The notes beneath the pieces are model-generated. The model did no database searches. It worked only from the letters and a program-made list of their open reading frames with translations, and was not told where the DNA came from. This document shows positions 41,725-50,083 of a DNA stretch of 64,000 nt, piece by piece. The first letter of the stretch is position 1, and the number at the start of each line of letters is the position of its first letter. The DNA lies in NCBI GenBank assembly GCA_913778905.1, contig CAJYYA010000014.1:62001-126000 (forward strand), written 5' to 3'. The position numbers and the translations under genes are program-made. This stretch comes from an uncultured Naasia sp. (GTDB lineage: Bacteria; Actinomycetota; Actinomycetes; Actinomycetales; Microbacteriaceae).

Positions 41725-42354
41725 TCACCGGCTCGGAGCCGGAACCGCCGCGGTGGCGGGGCCCACGCGGAGGCGTCGAGCGATGCGGAGGTCGTCCCAT
41801 CGGTCCACGTCGTGCCGGAGGGTGCTCCCGACCGGGATGGGGAGGGTGTTGTACCCGGCGGCTCGGTGAAGCACCGCCGAACCGCGTCCGAACCGGATCG
41901 AATGACGCACGCCGGCGCGGGCCGTCGTCAGCGTCGTCCCCGTGCGATCGGCGTCGGCGACGAAGCCTCGCGGTACGCGCTCCGCCAGGGTCAGTGCGTC
42001 GTCCAGATCGCTCGGACGGAGCGCCGGCAGGTCCCCGAGCAGGATCGCGCGGTGCGAGGTCGGGTCGGGTGCTGCTGCGAGTCCGGTGCGTATGGCGGCG
42101 TGCAACCCGGCCCCGGTGTCGCGGACGATGCGCAGTCGGCGATGCGGACGCACAGGGATGTCGCCTGCGGTCACCACGACGACCCGGGCGGTGCGACGGG
42201 CGGCGAGGGCGGCGGCGATCGTATCGAGGGCGAAGGCCTGCGCGAACACTCCTCGCAGCGGTGAGTCGAGGCGGGTCTTCGACGCGTCCCCGCCCCGGAC
42301 CGGGATCACCACGTCCCATCGCCGTCTCGCGACGGCGGTGTCGAGGCGGGTCAC
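41725..42354 (-). CDS. cofC: 2-phospho-L-lactate (or PEP) guanylyltransferase
   Basis: 209 aa from a GTG in a GTGA overlap with the cofD stop. Activates 2-phospholactate or phosphoenolpyruvate with GTP for transfer to FO. The nucleotidyltransferase pattern is present: VVIPVRGGDASKTRL near the N-terminus, VVVVTAGD, ILLGDLPALRPSDLDDAL with the metal-binding Asp, and FVADADRTGTTLTTA. Equivalent to FbiD in mycobacteria. Last gene of the minus-strand transporter-cofD-cofC operon and convergent with the P450 gene, with only four bases between. Confidence 0.9.
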   Translation of the reverse strand: MTRLDTAVARRRWDVVIPVRGGDASKTRLDSPLRGVFAQAFALDTIAAALAARRTARVVVVTAGDIPVRPHRRLRIVRDTGAGLHAAIRTGLAAAPDPTSHRAILLGDLPALRPSDLDDALTLAERVPRGFVADADRTGTTLTTARAGVRHSIRFGRGSAVLHRAAGYNTLPIPVGSTLRHDVDRWDDLRIARRLRVGPATAAVPAPSR

Positions 42355-43322
42355 CGATGGACGAGCGCGAGTGCCGCGTCGACGATGTCCGCGGACTCCT
42401 CGACGCTCGACAGCAGCAGGGGGCGCGAGCCGGTGATGAAGCCCAGCTCGGCGAGCTCCTCGAGGTCGTCCTCGTCGGCCGTGTCGACGAGCCAGGCGTC
42501 CAGCAGCCCGCCCTCGGACCGCAGACCGTAGTGGCGGGCCACCGCAGCGGCCGAGGTCTCGACTCCGATGGTGCGCAAGCAGGCATCCGCCATACCGCGG
42601 ACCGCGGCGCCCGCGATGATGGGCGAGACGCCGACGACAGGCGCCTTCACGGTCATCGACTCCAGGGTCTCTCGCACGAAGGGGATGTCGAGGATCGTGC
42701 CGATCGACACCACGGGGTTCGACGTCGCGATCATGATGACGTCGGCGTCGATGATCGCCTCGAGCACACCGGGTGCGGGGCGGGCCGACTCGACCCCGAC
42801 GGAGACGAAGCGCTTGGCGGGCAGGGCGGCGCGGTGGCGGGTCCACCACTCCTGGAAGTGCATGAGCGAGCCGTCCTCCAGCTCGATGTGCGTCTCGACC
42901 TCGTCGTCGGTGGTGGGCAGCATCCGGATCCCGATGTCCCAGCGTTCGAGCAGGCGTTCGACGACGCCGCTGAGCGGCACACCCTCACGCAGCCACGACG
43001 TGCGCGCGATGTGGGTTCCCAGGTCGAGGTCGCCGAGCGTGAACCAGGGCCAGCCGACGCCGTATGACCGCAGCTCCCCGCTCACTCGTTCGCTCTCGCC
43101 GACGCGCCCCCACCCGCGGGTCTCGTCGTTGACGCCGGCGAGCGTGTACATGACCGAATCCAGGTCGGGAGTGATGCGGAGACCGGCGAGCCAGGCGTCG
43201 TCCCCCGTGTTGACGATCGCCGTGATCGGGCGCGGGTTCTCGCGCCGCCGCTCCGCCTCCCGCACGCCGCGGAGGAACCGCGCTCCGCCGACTCCTCCGG
43301 CCAGAACAACCACACCGCTCAC
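42351..43322 (-). CDS. cofD: 2-phospho-L-lactate (or enolpyruvate) transferase
   Basis: 323 aa from a GTG in a GTGA overlap with the ABC ATPase stop. Transfers the phospholactyl or phosphoenolpyruvyl group to FO, forming F420-0 or its dehydro form (FbiA in mycobacteria). Landmarks: VVLAGGVGGARFLRGV (residues 4-19), VNTGDDAWLAGLRITPDLDSVMYTLAG, FTLGDLDLGTHIARTSWL, and ATSNPVVSIGTILDIP. Because its acceptor is FO, the cell must obtain FO by synthesis elsewhere or by uptake, and the ABC genes coupled upstream are relevant to that. Confidence 0.96.
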   Translation of the reverse strand: MSGVVVLAGGVGGARFLRGVREAERRRENPRPITAIVNTGDDAWLAGLRITPDLDSVMYTLAGVNDETRGWGRVGESERVSGELRSYGVGWPWFTLGDLDLGTHIARTSWLREGVPLSGVVERLLERWDIGIRMLPTTDDEVETHIELEDGSLMHFQEWWTRHRAALPAKRFVSVGVESARPAPGVLEAIIDADVIMIATSNPVVSIGTILDIPFVRETLESMTVKAPVVGVSPIIAGAAVRGMADACLRTIGVETSAAAVARHYGLRSEGGLLDAWLVDTADEDDLEELAELGFITGSRPLLLSSVEESADIVDAALALVHR

Positions 43323-44152
43323 TGTCCACGTCCTTCCGCCTCCGCCGTCGTGCGGGGGCTCGTCATCTCCTCGAACGCCAGCATCGGCCGCCCGGTCGTC
43401 GGATGCGGGAACAGCTGTGCTCCGACCCCGTAGACGCGTTCGATGAGCTCCGGGGTCAGGGTCGATTCGGTCGGTCCGGCCGCGATGGCGCGGCCACGAT
43501 CGAGCACCACCACATCGTCGGCCCAGCCCGCCGCCAGCGACAGGTCGTGCAGGGCCGCGATGACGGCGATCCCGTCCGCCGCCAGGTCGCGCAGCAGCCT
43601 CAGGGTCCTCAGCTGGGCGGCGATGTCGAGATGGTTCGTCGGCTCATCGAGGAGCAGGATCGGAGTCGCCTGCGCGAGGGCGCGAGCGAGGGCGACCCGC
43701 TGGCGTTCGCCGCCGGAGAGGGTTCCGAACGCCCGATCGGCGAAGGCCGCCACGCCCGCGCGGTCGAGCGCGGAATCGACTGCCGACCCGCCGTCCGCGT
43801 CCTCGCCGAACAGACCCTCGTGCGGAACTCGGCCGAGCTCGACCACCTGTCGCACAGACAGCTCGACCTCGGTGTGGAGGTCCTGCTCGACCAGAGCGGC
43901 GAGTCGGGCCCGTTCTCGGCGACGCATCGAGAAGAGATCGCGTCCGTCCGCTCTGACCTCGCCGCGGGCGGGGCGCTCGAGAGCACCGAGAGCGCGCAGA
44001 AGGGTCGACTTCCCGGCTCCGTTCGGACCGAGCAGGGCGGTCGTACGTCCAGAGTCGACCCGGCAGTCGACCCCGTCGAGCAGGAGACGGCCGCCCGTGC
44101 GCACCGAGATGCGCTGACCGGTCAGGCCGGTCGCATCGGGTGTGCCCTTCAC
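43319..44152 (-). CDS. ABC transporter ATP-binding protein of the proposed F420-0 importer
   Basis: 277 aa from a GTG overlapping the permease stop (GTGA). Full ABC set: Walker A LLGPNGAGKSTLLRAL (near 41), Q-loop LVEQDLHTEV, signature [15 protein letters not shown], Walker B ILLLDEPTNHLDIA and H-loop ALHDLSLAA. It belongs with FepC/BtuD-type ATPases for large chelated or cofactor ligands. The operon with a FecCD permease, a FecB/BtuF-type lipoprotein and cofD matches the three-gene cassette that family models (TIGR03868, TIGR03869, TIGR03873) propose as an F420-0 transporter. Confidence 0.9.
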   Translation of the reverse strand: MKGTPDATGLTGQRISVRTGGRLLLDGVDCRVDSGRTTALLGPNGAGKSTLLRALGALERPARGEVRADGRDLFSMRRRERARLAALVEQDLHTEVELSVRQVVELGRVPHEGLFGEDADGGSAVDSALDRAGVAAFADRAFGTLSGGERQRVALARALAQATPILLLDEPTNHLDIAAQLRTLRLLRDLAADGIAVIAALHDLSLAAGWADDVVVLDRGRAIAAGPTESTLTPELIERVYGVGAQLFPHPTTGRPMLAFEEMTSPRTTAEAEGRGQ

Positions 44153-45222
44153 CGGGCTGTCTTCCGGCGGATGAGCAGCGCCGCGAACACCGGAGCGCCG
44201 ATGATGGCCGTCACGACGCCGACGGGCAGCTCCCGCGGGTCGAAGAGCGAGCGGGCGATGGTGTCGGCCCAGATGAGGAAGAGTGCGCCGACCAGCGCGC
44301 TGATGGGGAGGAGGGCACGGTGTCGGGCTCCGACGACGAGTCGTACGGCGTGCGGGACGACGAGTCCGACGAATCCGATGGCACCGCTGACCGACACCAT
44401 GGACCCGGTGAGAAGGGCGGTTGCGAGGAGCAGCGTCCAGCGTGCGGCCACCACGTCGATGCCCAGCGCCGCCGCCGCCGTGTCGCCGAATGCGAAGGCG
44501 TCGAGTGTGCGCGCTCCGGCCATGAGGGGGATCCCGATGAGCACCAGAGCACCGACCCCGATCGCGACGGCTGGCCACCGCGCCCCTGCGACCGAGCCGA
44601 GCAGCCAGGAGAGGATCTCGCGATAGGAGTCGCCCGTGGCAGTCCAGAAGATCACGAGACTCGTGAGAGCGCCGGCGAGAGCCGACACCGCGACACCGGC
44701 CAGGACGGTGCGGGTGGGGGAGATCGGGCCGCCGGCCCGCGCGAGTCCGAGCGTCGCTCCCAGCGCCAGCAGCGCTCCGAGGAACGCGGCCGGCGGGAGG
44801 AGCAGGCCGACACCGAGGAGCAGGACGGCTACCGCACCCAGCGAGGCACCCGACGAGAGGCCGAGGAGGAAAGGGTCGGCCAACGGGTTGCGGGTGATCG
44901 CCTGCATGATGGCGCCGCTCAGCGCGAGGCCCGCGCCGACCGCTCCGGCGGTCAGGATGCGCGGCAGGCGCAGCTCCCAGACGATTCCGTCGCGCAGGGG
45001 AGTGAGCGGCGTCGAGCCCAGACCGAGATGGGAGGCGACCGACGCCCACACATCGGCGATCCGGATGTCCGCCGGCCCGATGGTGACAGCGGACGCGACC
45101 GAGACGACGAGCAGCACGAAGGCGACCGTGCCCACCGAGACGGCCAGCGAGGCCGGGTGGCGCCGCAGCGTCGCGGGCGCACCCGCTCCGACGGCGCTCA
45201 CGGTCCCACCCGGTGCGGTCAT
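44149..45222 (-). CDS. FecCD-type permease of the proposed F420-0 importer
   Basis: 357 aa, about ten membrane helices. Type II (vitamin B12/siderophore) importer permease: WELRLPRILTAGAVGAGLALSGAIMQAITRNPLADPFLLGLSSGASLGA (residues 82-130) is the family hallmark, and GFVGLVVPHAVRLVVG with its acidic-free coupling loop lies near 290. The single gene implies a homodimer in the membrane. ATG at 45222, five bases after the stop of the binding-protein gene. Cobalamin or heme permeases look alike, so the ligand assignment rests on context. Confidence 0.9.
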   Translation of the reverse strand: MTAPGGTVSAVGAGAPATLRRHPASLAVSVGTVAFVLLVVSVASAVTIGPADIRIADVWASVASHLGLGSTPLTPLRDGIVWELRLPRILTAGAVGAGLALSGAIMQAITRNPLADPFLLGLSSGASLGAVAVLLLGVGLLLPPAAFLGALLALGATLGLARAGGPISPTRTVLAGVAVSALAGALTSLVIFWTATGDSYREILSWLLGSVAGARWPAVAIGVGALVLIGIPLMAGARTLDAFAFGDTAAAALGIDVVAARWTLLLATALLTGSMVSVSGAIGFVGLVVPHAVRLVVGARHRALLPISALVGALFLIWADTIARSLFDPRELPVGVVTAIIGAPVFAALLIRRKTAR

Positions 45223-45227
45223 TCGCG

Positions 45228-46223
45228 TCAGAACTGCAGCTCGGCCAGCTGGGCGGCCAGGTCGACCGTCGCGGGGGCGTTCCGGACCCCGGCCTCACCG
45301 GCCGGGAACGGGACGACGAGGTAACGGTTGTTCTTCACCGCGGTCAGGTTCGCCGTCGCAGGATCGTTCGCGAGACGGTCCATCTTCGACTGCGCGGTGT
45401 TCCAGGTGGCGTCGACCAGGACGATGACGTCCGGGTCGGCGTCGACGACGGCCTCCCACCCCAGCGGGGTCCACGTGTCGTGCACGTCCGCGGCGATGTT
45501 CCTGAGCCCGACCGTGTCGAGCATCATCTGCGGCGCTCCGATCCCCGCACCGATGTAGGGGGTGTCGGATCCGGAGGAGTACCAGAGCGCGGACAGCCCG
45601 CGGGTGTCGGGCGTCACACCGGCGACCATCGCCCGCTGCTCGGCGACGAGAGCGGAGGCGGCATCCTGCGCGCCGAACAGGGATCCGGCCTCGCCGATCT
45701 CCCGGAAGACCTCATCCCAGGTGAGGGGGTCGGGCTGATAACCGGGCTCCTTGCAGGCCGAGGGAGACACGTAGGTGGCGACTCCGAGGGACTGGAGTTC
45801 CCCACGTTCCCCCGCGCCGTCGGCACTGAAGTTGGACTCCCATCCGCCGTACACGAGGTCGGGTTCCTGCTGGAGCACCACCTCCTCCGAGGGCACCTTG
45901 TCGGAGAGCGAAGACAGACCGGCGCCGGCTTGCTGGAGGTCCGCGGGCAGCGGCCCGTCCTGGAACGCGGTGCCGACGATCCGATCCCCGAGGCCCAGGG
46001 CGAGAAGCATCTCGGTCGAGGTGGACTTGATGGTGATGACCCGCTGCGGGGGAGCGTCGAGCTCCACAACGGTGCCGCAGTTGTCGACCGTCACGGTCGA
46101 GGACGAAGCCGGCGCGCTGGTCGGCGCGGCCGCCGTGCTCTGCGCGGCGCATCCGGCCAGAGCGAGCACGGCAGCGACAGCAGTCGCCGAGCGCAGAAAA
46201 GGGCGGGAGTCGAGGGGGAGCAA
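45228..46223 (-). CDS. Substrate-binding lipoprotein of the proposed F420-0 importer
   Basis: 331 aa from a TTG at 46223 with GGAGG five bases upstream. Signal peptide with lipobox LALAGC (C25). FecB/BtuF-like two-lobe fold: PPQRVITIKSTSTEMLLALGLGDRIVGTAF near residue 57, EEVVLQQEPDLVYGGWESNF, and the C-terminal VDADPDVIVLVDATW. The actinobacterial form is the marker of the proposed F420-0 uptake cassette, described in genomes that use F420 but lack most of its synthesis. This genome instead has cofC and cofD in the same operon, which shifts attention to FO or a deazaflavin precursor as ligand. Confidence 0.88.
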   Translation of the reverse strand: MLPLDSRPFLRSATAVAAVLALAGCAAQSTAAAPTSAPASSSTVTVDNCGTVVELDAPPQRVITIKSTSTEMLLALGLGDRIVGTAFQDGPLPADLQQAGAGLSSLSDKVPSEEVVLQQEPDLVYGGWESNFSADGAGERGELQSLGVATYVSPSACKEPGYQPDPLTWDEVFREIGEAGSLFGAQDAASALVAEQRAMVAGVTPDTRGLSALWYSSGSDTPYIGAGIGAPQMMLDTVGLRNIAADVHDTWTPLGWEAVVDADPDVIVLVDATWNTAQSKMDRLANDPATANLTAVKNNRYLVVPFPAGEAGVRNAPATVDLAAQLAELQF

Positions 46224-46431
46224 AACGGCCTCCGGGCAGGGTCGCAGGTGCGGTGGACGGCGCGAGAGACCGTGGGAACGACTACGCCTGCCGGTCGTAT
46301 GGCACGAACCGGGCTCACCGGGCCAGATGGCGCCGGGGGCTGCATCCGAGTCTACGCGTCGAGGCGAGAGCGCCGTCTGAGGCGTCGACCGTAGGAGGCG
46401 GAGCGGCTCGGATTCCTGTTCCGGGCGAGGT
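46224..46431. other. Intergenic region upstream of the importer-cofDC operon
   Basis: 208 bp without a gene. On the minus strand TAGACT (46354-46349) is a possible -10 box, which would give a leader of about 120 bases with several GC-rich self-complementary stretches before the TTG start. I looked for the conserved boxes of the cobalamin and FMN riboswitches and did not find them. No recognised operator. Confidence 0.35.
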
Positions 46432-47214
46432 CTAGACGGACGACCTCTCGGGCAGGTCCGGGATCGATGACGAGTGGGGCTCGCGCGGGCCGGGGTGGGT
46501 GCCGTTCAGCAGCTCGGTCACCATCTGCTCATCTGCGTCCTCCGCGAACTCCGCACCGCCTCCGGGGATGGCGAGTCCGGCGAGGAGGTCGCATGCGCGG
46601 TCGGCCAGCGCTGCGTCGCGCCCGCTGAACGCCTGCATGAGCGTGGTGTGAGCGCGCCCGATCAGGTCCAGGTCGACGTGCTCGGGCAGCTGACTGTCGC
46701 CGAGCCGCAGGATGTAGACGACATTGCGGATCTGGTCGGCGAGCACCCGGTTCGATGTCCGCGACACCGGGTCCGCGAAGAACTGGAAGTTGGCCGCGGC
46801 CATCTCGTCGTATCGCCCGTCGCGCAGGCATTCGAAGTACTGGGCCGAGTGGCGGTTCATGACCGCGATCAACTCGTCGTCCGCGGTCGACACGACCTCC
46901 CGAGCCAGCATCCGGAACAGCCAGATCCACACGTCGTAGGCGGCAGCCGTATGCTCCGGGGGCACGAGGGACACCCGGGTGTAACGGCTCGCCGCGGTCT
47001 CGATGACGCCCAGTGCCCGCAGGCGGAGGAAGGCTTCGCGGACGGGGGTGCGGGAGATCTGGAGGTGGCGCGCGATGCTCTCGTCGTGCACGGATGTTCC
47101 CGCACGCAGACGGCCCTGGATGACGGCCTCGAGCATCTCGGCGACGATCTGGTCCGCACTGACGGGGCCCGGAGGGATGTCGGGGAGGAAGTCGGAAACG
47201 GCTTTTCGGACCAT
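46432..47214 (-). CDS. GntR-family transcriptional regulator, FCD domain
   Basis: 260 aa from the ATG at 47214, supported by a -10 box six bases upstream. Winged helix-turn-helix: SADQIVAEMLEAVIQGRLRAGTSVHDESIARHLQISRTPVREAFLRLRALG (about residues 18-68), the GntR pattern. The C-terminal helical FCD domain has conserved His/Asp-rich helices (NRHSAQYFECL, GRAHTTLMQAF) that in this subfamily bind a metal and an organic acid. It lies between the F420 importer operon and the sulfite-oxidase-like pair, on the same strand as both, so its target cannot be assigned. Confidence 0.92.
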   Translation of the reverse strand: MVRKAVSDFLPDIPPGPVSADQIVAEMLEAVIQGRLRAGTSVHDESIARHLQISRTPVREAFLRLRALGVIETAASRYTRVSLVPPEHTAAAYDVWIWLFRMLAREVVSTADDELIAVMNRHSAQYFECLRDGRYDEMAAANFQFFADPVSRTSNRVLADQIRNVVYILRLGDSQLPEHVDLDLIGRAHTTLMQAFSGRDAALADRACDLLAGLAIPGGGAEFAEDADEQMVTELLNGTHPGPREPHSSSIPDLPERSSV

Positions 47215-47220
47215 TCCTCG

Positions 47221-47226
47221 ATGGTA
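47221..47226 (-). promoter_or_regulatory. -10 box TACCAT of the GntR gene
   Basis: On the minus strand TACCAT is followed by six bases (CGAGGA) and the ATG at 47214. The box lies just beyond the stop of the flavin reductase gene, so the regulator is probably transcribed independently. Confidence 0.5.
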
Positions 47227-47230
47227 GGCG

Positions 47231-47989
47231 TCAGCCGGATGCCCCGAACCGCTCCGCCCGAATGCGCGCCCCCTCGTGGCCGAGCTGCGCGACCCCGTCA
47301 GCGACCGTCTCCACGAACGCGGTCGGACCGCAGATGAAGGTGAGGGGAGATGAAGATGCGGGATGGACGAGGCTCGCGAGTTCGGCCGCATCGACACGTC
47401 GGGCTCCGCGCTCATCCCCGACTGGGGCGCGGCGGGAGTAGAGACGCGTGACGCTCAGCCACTCGTTCTCGAGTTCGAGCTCGTCCAGTTCGTCCCGGTA
47501 GAGGTCGCGTGCGGGTTCGCGAGCCGCGATCACGAGACGGAAACGGGCGGGCGAGTCCATCGTCGCCCTCGTGCGCACGATCGACATGAGCGGCACGAGT
47601 CCAGAGCCGCCCGCTATCAGGTTGACCGGATCCTGTTGCTCCGGGCGCCACACGAACCAGAGACCGATCGGGCCGCGCACCTCGAGACGGTCACCGACCT
47701 CGATTCCGTCGACCAGGTAGGGCGAGACCTCGCCGTCGGGCAGTCGATCGATGGTGACCTCCAACGGGACCGCCCCGGCGGGGGAGGACAGGGAGTAGGA
47801 CCGTTGCGCGGTGTAGCCGTCCTCGGCCGTCACGCGGAGGTCGACGTGCTGGCCGGCGAGGGCCGGTCGCATCCCCGGAACGTCCAGCGAGAGGGTTCGC
47901 GTGCCGGCTCCCTCGGACCGGACCGCGACGACGGTGGCGGGCAGCCAATCGTTCACCGACCGACGCGCGGCGCTGCTGTTCTCGGTCAC
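47231..47989 (-). CDS. FAD/NAD(P)-binding oxidoreductase (ferredoxin reductase fold)
   Basis: 252 aa from a GTG at 47989 with GGAGAAG upstream. FAD-binding barrel with RSYSLSSPAG (residues 64-73, the RxYS motif) and GDRLEVRGPIGLWFVW, then an NAD(P) domain with LIAGGSGLVPLMSIVR near 127 and C-terminal FICGPTAFVETVADGV. No plant-type ferredoxin [2Fe-2S] domain is fused. Starts 39 bp after the sulfite-oxidase-like gene, so it is the likely electron partner of that molybdoenzyme. Confidence 0.9.
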   Translation of the reverse strand: MTENSSAARRSVNDWLPATVVAVRSEGAGTRTLSLDVPGMRPALAGQHVDLRVTAEDGYTAQRSYSLSSPAGAVPLEVTIDRLPDGEVSPYLVDGIEVGDRLEVRGPIGLWFVWRPEQQDPVNLIAGGSGLVPLMSIVRTRATMDSPARFRLVIAAREPARDLYRDELDELELENEWLSVTRLYSRRAPVGDERGARRVDAAELASLVHPASSSPLTFICGPTAFVETVADGVAQLGHEGARIRAERFGASG

Positions 47990-48028
47990 TTCTTCTCCAC
48001 GGTCGTCGCGTCAGCGGAACACACTCCT

Positions 48029-48625
48029 TCAGAACGAGGAGTAGCGCTCCTCCAGCCACGGGTCACCGTGGTCGTGGTAGCCGTTGCGCTCCCAGAATCC
48101 GGGACTGTCGCGAGGCATGAGCTGCAGGCCCTGGACCCACTTCGCGCTCTTCCAGAAGTAGAGATGCGGCACCAGCAGGCGAGCGGGTCCGCCGTGCTCG
48201 GGCGTGAGGGGCGCCCCGTCGAATTCGGTCGCGATCCATGCTCGGCCGCGGAGATCCTCCAGTGGGAGGTTGGTCGTGTAGCCGCCGTAGGAGTGGACCA
48301 TCACGTGAGTGGCATCCGCGTCGAGTCCGTCGAGGAACGGGTCGATCGGCACTCCCCGCCACATGGTGTCGAGCTTGCTCCAGCTCGTCACGCAGTGGAT
48401 GTCGGTGTTCACCGTCTCGAGACCGACCGCGATCGTCTCGTCCCAGGTCCAGGACCTGGTCTCGCCCTTCGCACCGGTGACGGTGAAGCGCCAGTCGGCT
48501 GTCGAGATCCGCTCGGTCGCGCCCGTGCTCAGCACCGGGAAGCCGCGCTCGAGGTACTGACCCGGGGGGATGCGGACGTCTTCGTCACGACGGGAACCGC
48601 GGAAGCCGGGGGAGAACACGCCCAT
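48029..48625 (-). CDS. Sulfite oxidase-like molybdopterin oxidoreductase
   Basis: 198 aa from an ATG with AAGGAG upstream. The oxidoreductase molybdopterin-binding domain is nearly the whole protein: WRFTVTG, then HCVTSWSKLDTMWRGVP near residue 77, where the Cys is the expected molybdenum ligand, and later VHSYGGYTTNLPLED and GGPARLLVPHLYFWKSAKWVQGL. No signal peptide or twin-arginine motif, so it is cytoplasmic, unlike YedY/MsrP. It lacks the dimerisation domain of animal sulfite oxidase. Adjacent to the reductase and to the whole Moco gene set, which supplies its cofactor. Substrate unknown. Confidence 0.92.
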   Translation of the reverse strand: MGVFSPGFRGSRRDEDVRIPPGQYLERGFPVLSTGATERISTADWRFTVTGAKGETRSWTWDETIAVGLETVNTDIHCVTSWSKLDTMWRGVPIDPFLDGLDADATHVMVHSYGGYTTNLPLEDLRGRAWIATEFDGAPLTPEHGGPARLLVPHLYFWKSAKWVQGLQLMPRDSPGFWERNGYHDHGDPWLEERYSSF

Positions 48626-48744
48626 GTCTCATTCACTCCTTGCGAGGGCCGGAACGCGCCTCGCGGTCGCTGCGAGGGCGGGGCGTCGGCTGTGCACCGA
48701 CCGGACAACTCTGTCATGGCGGCCCTGCAGCTGTCTCGCGGGCT

Positions 48745-48750
48745 TACGGT
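48745..48750 (+). promoter_or_regulatory. -10 box TACGGT of moaA
   Basis: TACGGT ends six bases before the moaA ATG at 48757. The gene is divergent from the sulfite-oxidase-like gene across 131 bp with no other recognisable site. Confidence 0.55.
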
Positions 48751-48756
48751 TGATCC

Positions 48757-49821
48757 ATGCCGGCGACATTCCTCGGGACGCCGCTGAGCCTGCAAAGGGC
48801 TCGGGTCCCGTCCATCGACGGGCGTCCTGACACCGACGCCCTCGTCGATCGGTTCGGTCGCGTCGCCCGGGACTTGCGCGTCTCGATCACGGAGAAGTGC
48901 TCGCTGCGCTGCACCTATTGCATGCCGGCTGAGGGCTTGCCTGCCATTCCGCGCCGTGATCTGCTGACGGCGGATGAGATCGGCCGGCTCGTCGGGCTCG
49001 CCTGGCGGGAGCTCGGGGTGACCGAGGTCCGCTTCACCGGGGGCGAGCCCCTTCTCCGGAATGATCTCGCCGAGATCTTCGCGAAGTCGGCCGAGGCGGC
49101 TCCGGGCATCGGTATCGCGATGACGACCAACGGGATCGGGCTCGACAAGCGTCTCCCGTCCCTCCTCGAGGCCGGGCTCCAGCGCGTCAACGTGTCGCTC
49201 GACACGATCAACCGGGAGCATTTCGCCGCTCTGACGCGCCGCGACCGCCTCGAGTCGGTCTTCGCGGGTATCCGCGCCGCGCACGCCGCCGGGATCGCCC
49301 CTCTCAAGATCAACGCCGTCCTCATGCGCGACACCCTTCACGGTGCGGCGGATCTGCTCGCCTGGGCGATCGACAACGACTGCCGTCTCCGGTTCATCGA
49401 GCAGATGCCGCTCGATGCGGACGCGCTGTGGCGTCGCGAGAACCTCGTCGACGCGCAGGAGCTGCTCGACGTGCTCGGCACCCGCTTCCGTCTCACCCAG
49501 CTCGTGCGCGACGATCCGTCCTCGCCTGCCGAGGAGTGGCAGGTCGACGACGGCCCGCACACGGTGGGCATCATCGCCTCCGTCACCCGATCGTTCTGCG
49601 ACGCGTGCGATCGCACCCGGCTCACGGCCGAGGGCACGGTGCGCTCCTGCCTGTTCGGCGATGATGAGCTCGACCTGCGCGGGATCCTGCGTGGGGGCGG
49701 CAGTGATGCGGAGCTCGCAGCGGCGTGGCGTGCGGCGATGTGGAACAAGCAGGCCGGTCACGGCATCAGCGCCGAGGGGTTCGTGCCTCCGGCTCGGAGC
49801 ATGGGGGCCATCGGTGGCTGA
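48757..49821 (+). CDS. moaA: GTP 3',8-cyclase
   Basis: 354 aa. Radical-SAM enzyme for the first step of molybdenum cofactor synthesis. N-terminal cluster motif CSLRCTYC (about residues 48-55), [20 protein letters not shown] and [12 protein letters not shown] are standard. The second, C-terminal [4Fe-4S] cluster motif is [14 protein letters not shown] followed by [14 protein letters not shown], and the GG end (MGAIGG) needed for function is intact. Overlaps moaD by eight bases. Confidence 0.97.
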   Translation: MPATFLGTPLSLQRARVPSIDGRPDTDALVDRFGRVARDLRVSITEKCSLRCTYCMPAEGLPAIPRRDLLTADEIGRLVGLAWRELGVTEVRFTGGEPLLRNDLAEIFAKSAEAAPGIGIAMTTNGIGLDKRLPSLLEAGLQRVNVSLDTINREHFAALTRRDRLESVFAGIRAAHAAGIAPLKINAVLMRDTLHGAADLLAWAIDNDCRLRFIEQMPLDADALWRRENLVDAQELLDVLGTRFRLTQLVRDDPSSPAEEWQVDDGPHTVGIIASVTRSFCDACDRTRLTAEGTVRSCLFGDDELDLRGILRGGGSDAELAAAWRAAMWNKQAGHGISAEGFVPPARSMGAIGG

Positions 49822-50059
49822 ACTCAGACTGCGCTACTTCGCGGCGGCCGCCGAGGCCGCGGGTGTCGAAGAGGAGGCCGTCGAGACGTCCGCCCTCACG
49901 ACGGGCGAGTTGAAGACGGAGTTGATCGAGCGCTTCGGCCCGTCCATGAAGCGGGTCCTCCGCAGCGGTTCCCTCCTGGTCGACGGTGTCGCCCGCCCCG
50001 CCGACGACGCCGCCCTGGGCCGCACGGTCGACGTCCTCCCGCCTTTCAGCGGCGGCTGA
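49814..50059 (+). CDS. moaD: Molybdopterin synthase sulfur carrier subunit
   Basis: 81 aa from a GTG at 49814 inside the end of moaA. Ubiquitin-like beta-grasp protein ending in GG (FSGG), the residue pair adenylated and thiocarboxylated by Moe[21 protein letters not shown] at the start and [27 protein letters not shown] at the end match the family. Its partner moaE is 2.9 kb away on the other strand, beyond a tandem repeat and three unrelated genes. Confidence 0.92.
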   Translation: MAELRLRYFAAAAEAAGVEEEAVETSALTTGELKTELIERFGPSMKRVLRSGSLLVDGVARPADDAALGRTVDVLPPFSGG

Positions 50060-50083
50060 TCTCCCACCGCCCGCCCGGCCTCC

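Noticed and set aside
44149-46223. Assignment of the ABC cassette as vitamin B12 or siderophore importer.
   Set aside because: Family similarity alone would allow it, but translational coupling to cofD/cofC and proximity to cofE and fgd favour an F420-related ligand.
46224-46431. Possible cobalamin or FMN riboswitch in the leader of the importer-cofDC operon.
   Set aside because: The conserved box sequences of these riboswitches could not be found on the minus strand; only unspecific GC-rich pairing is present.
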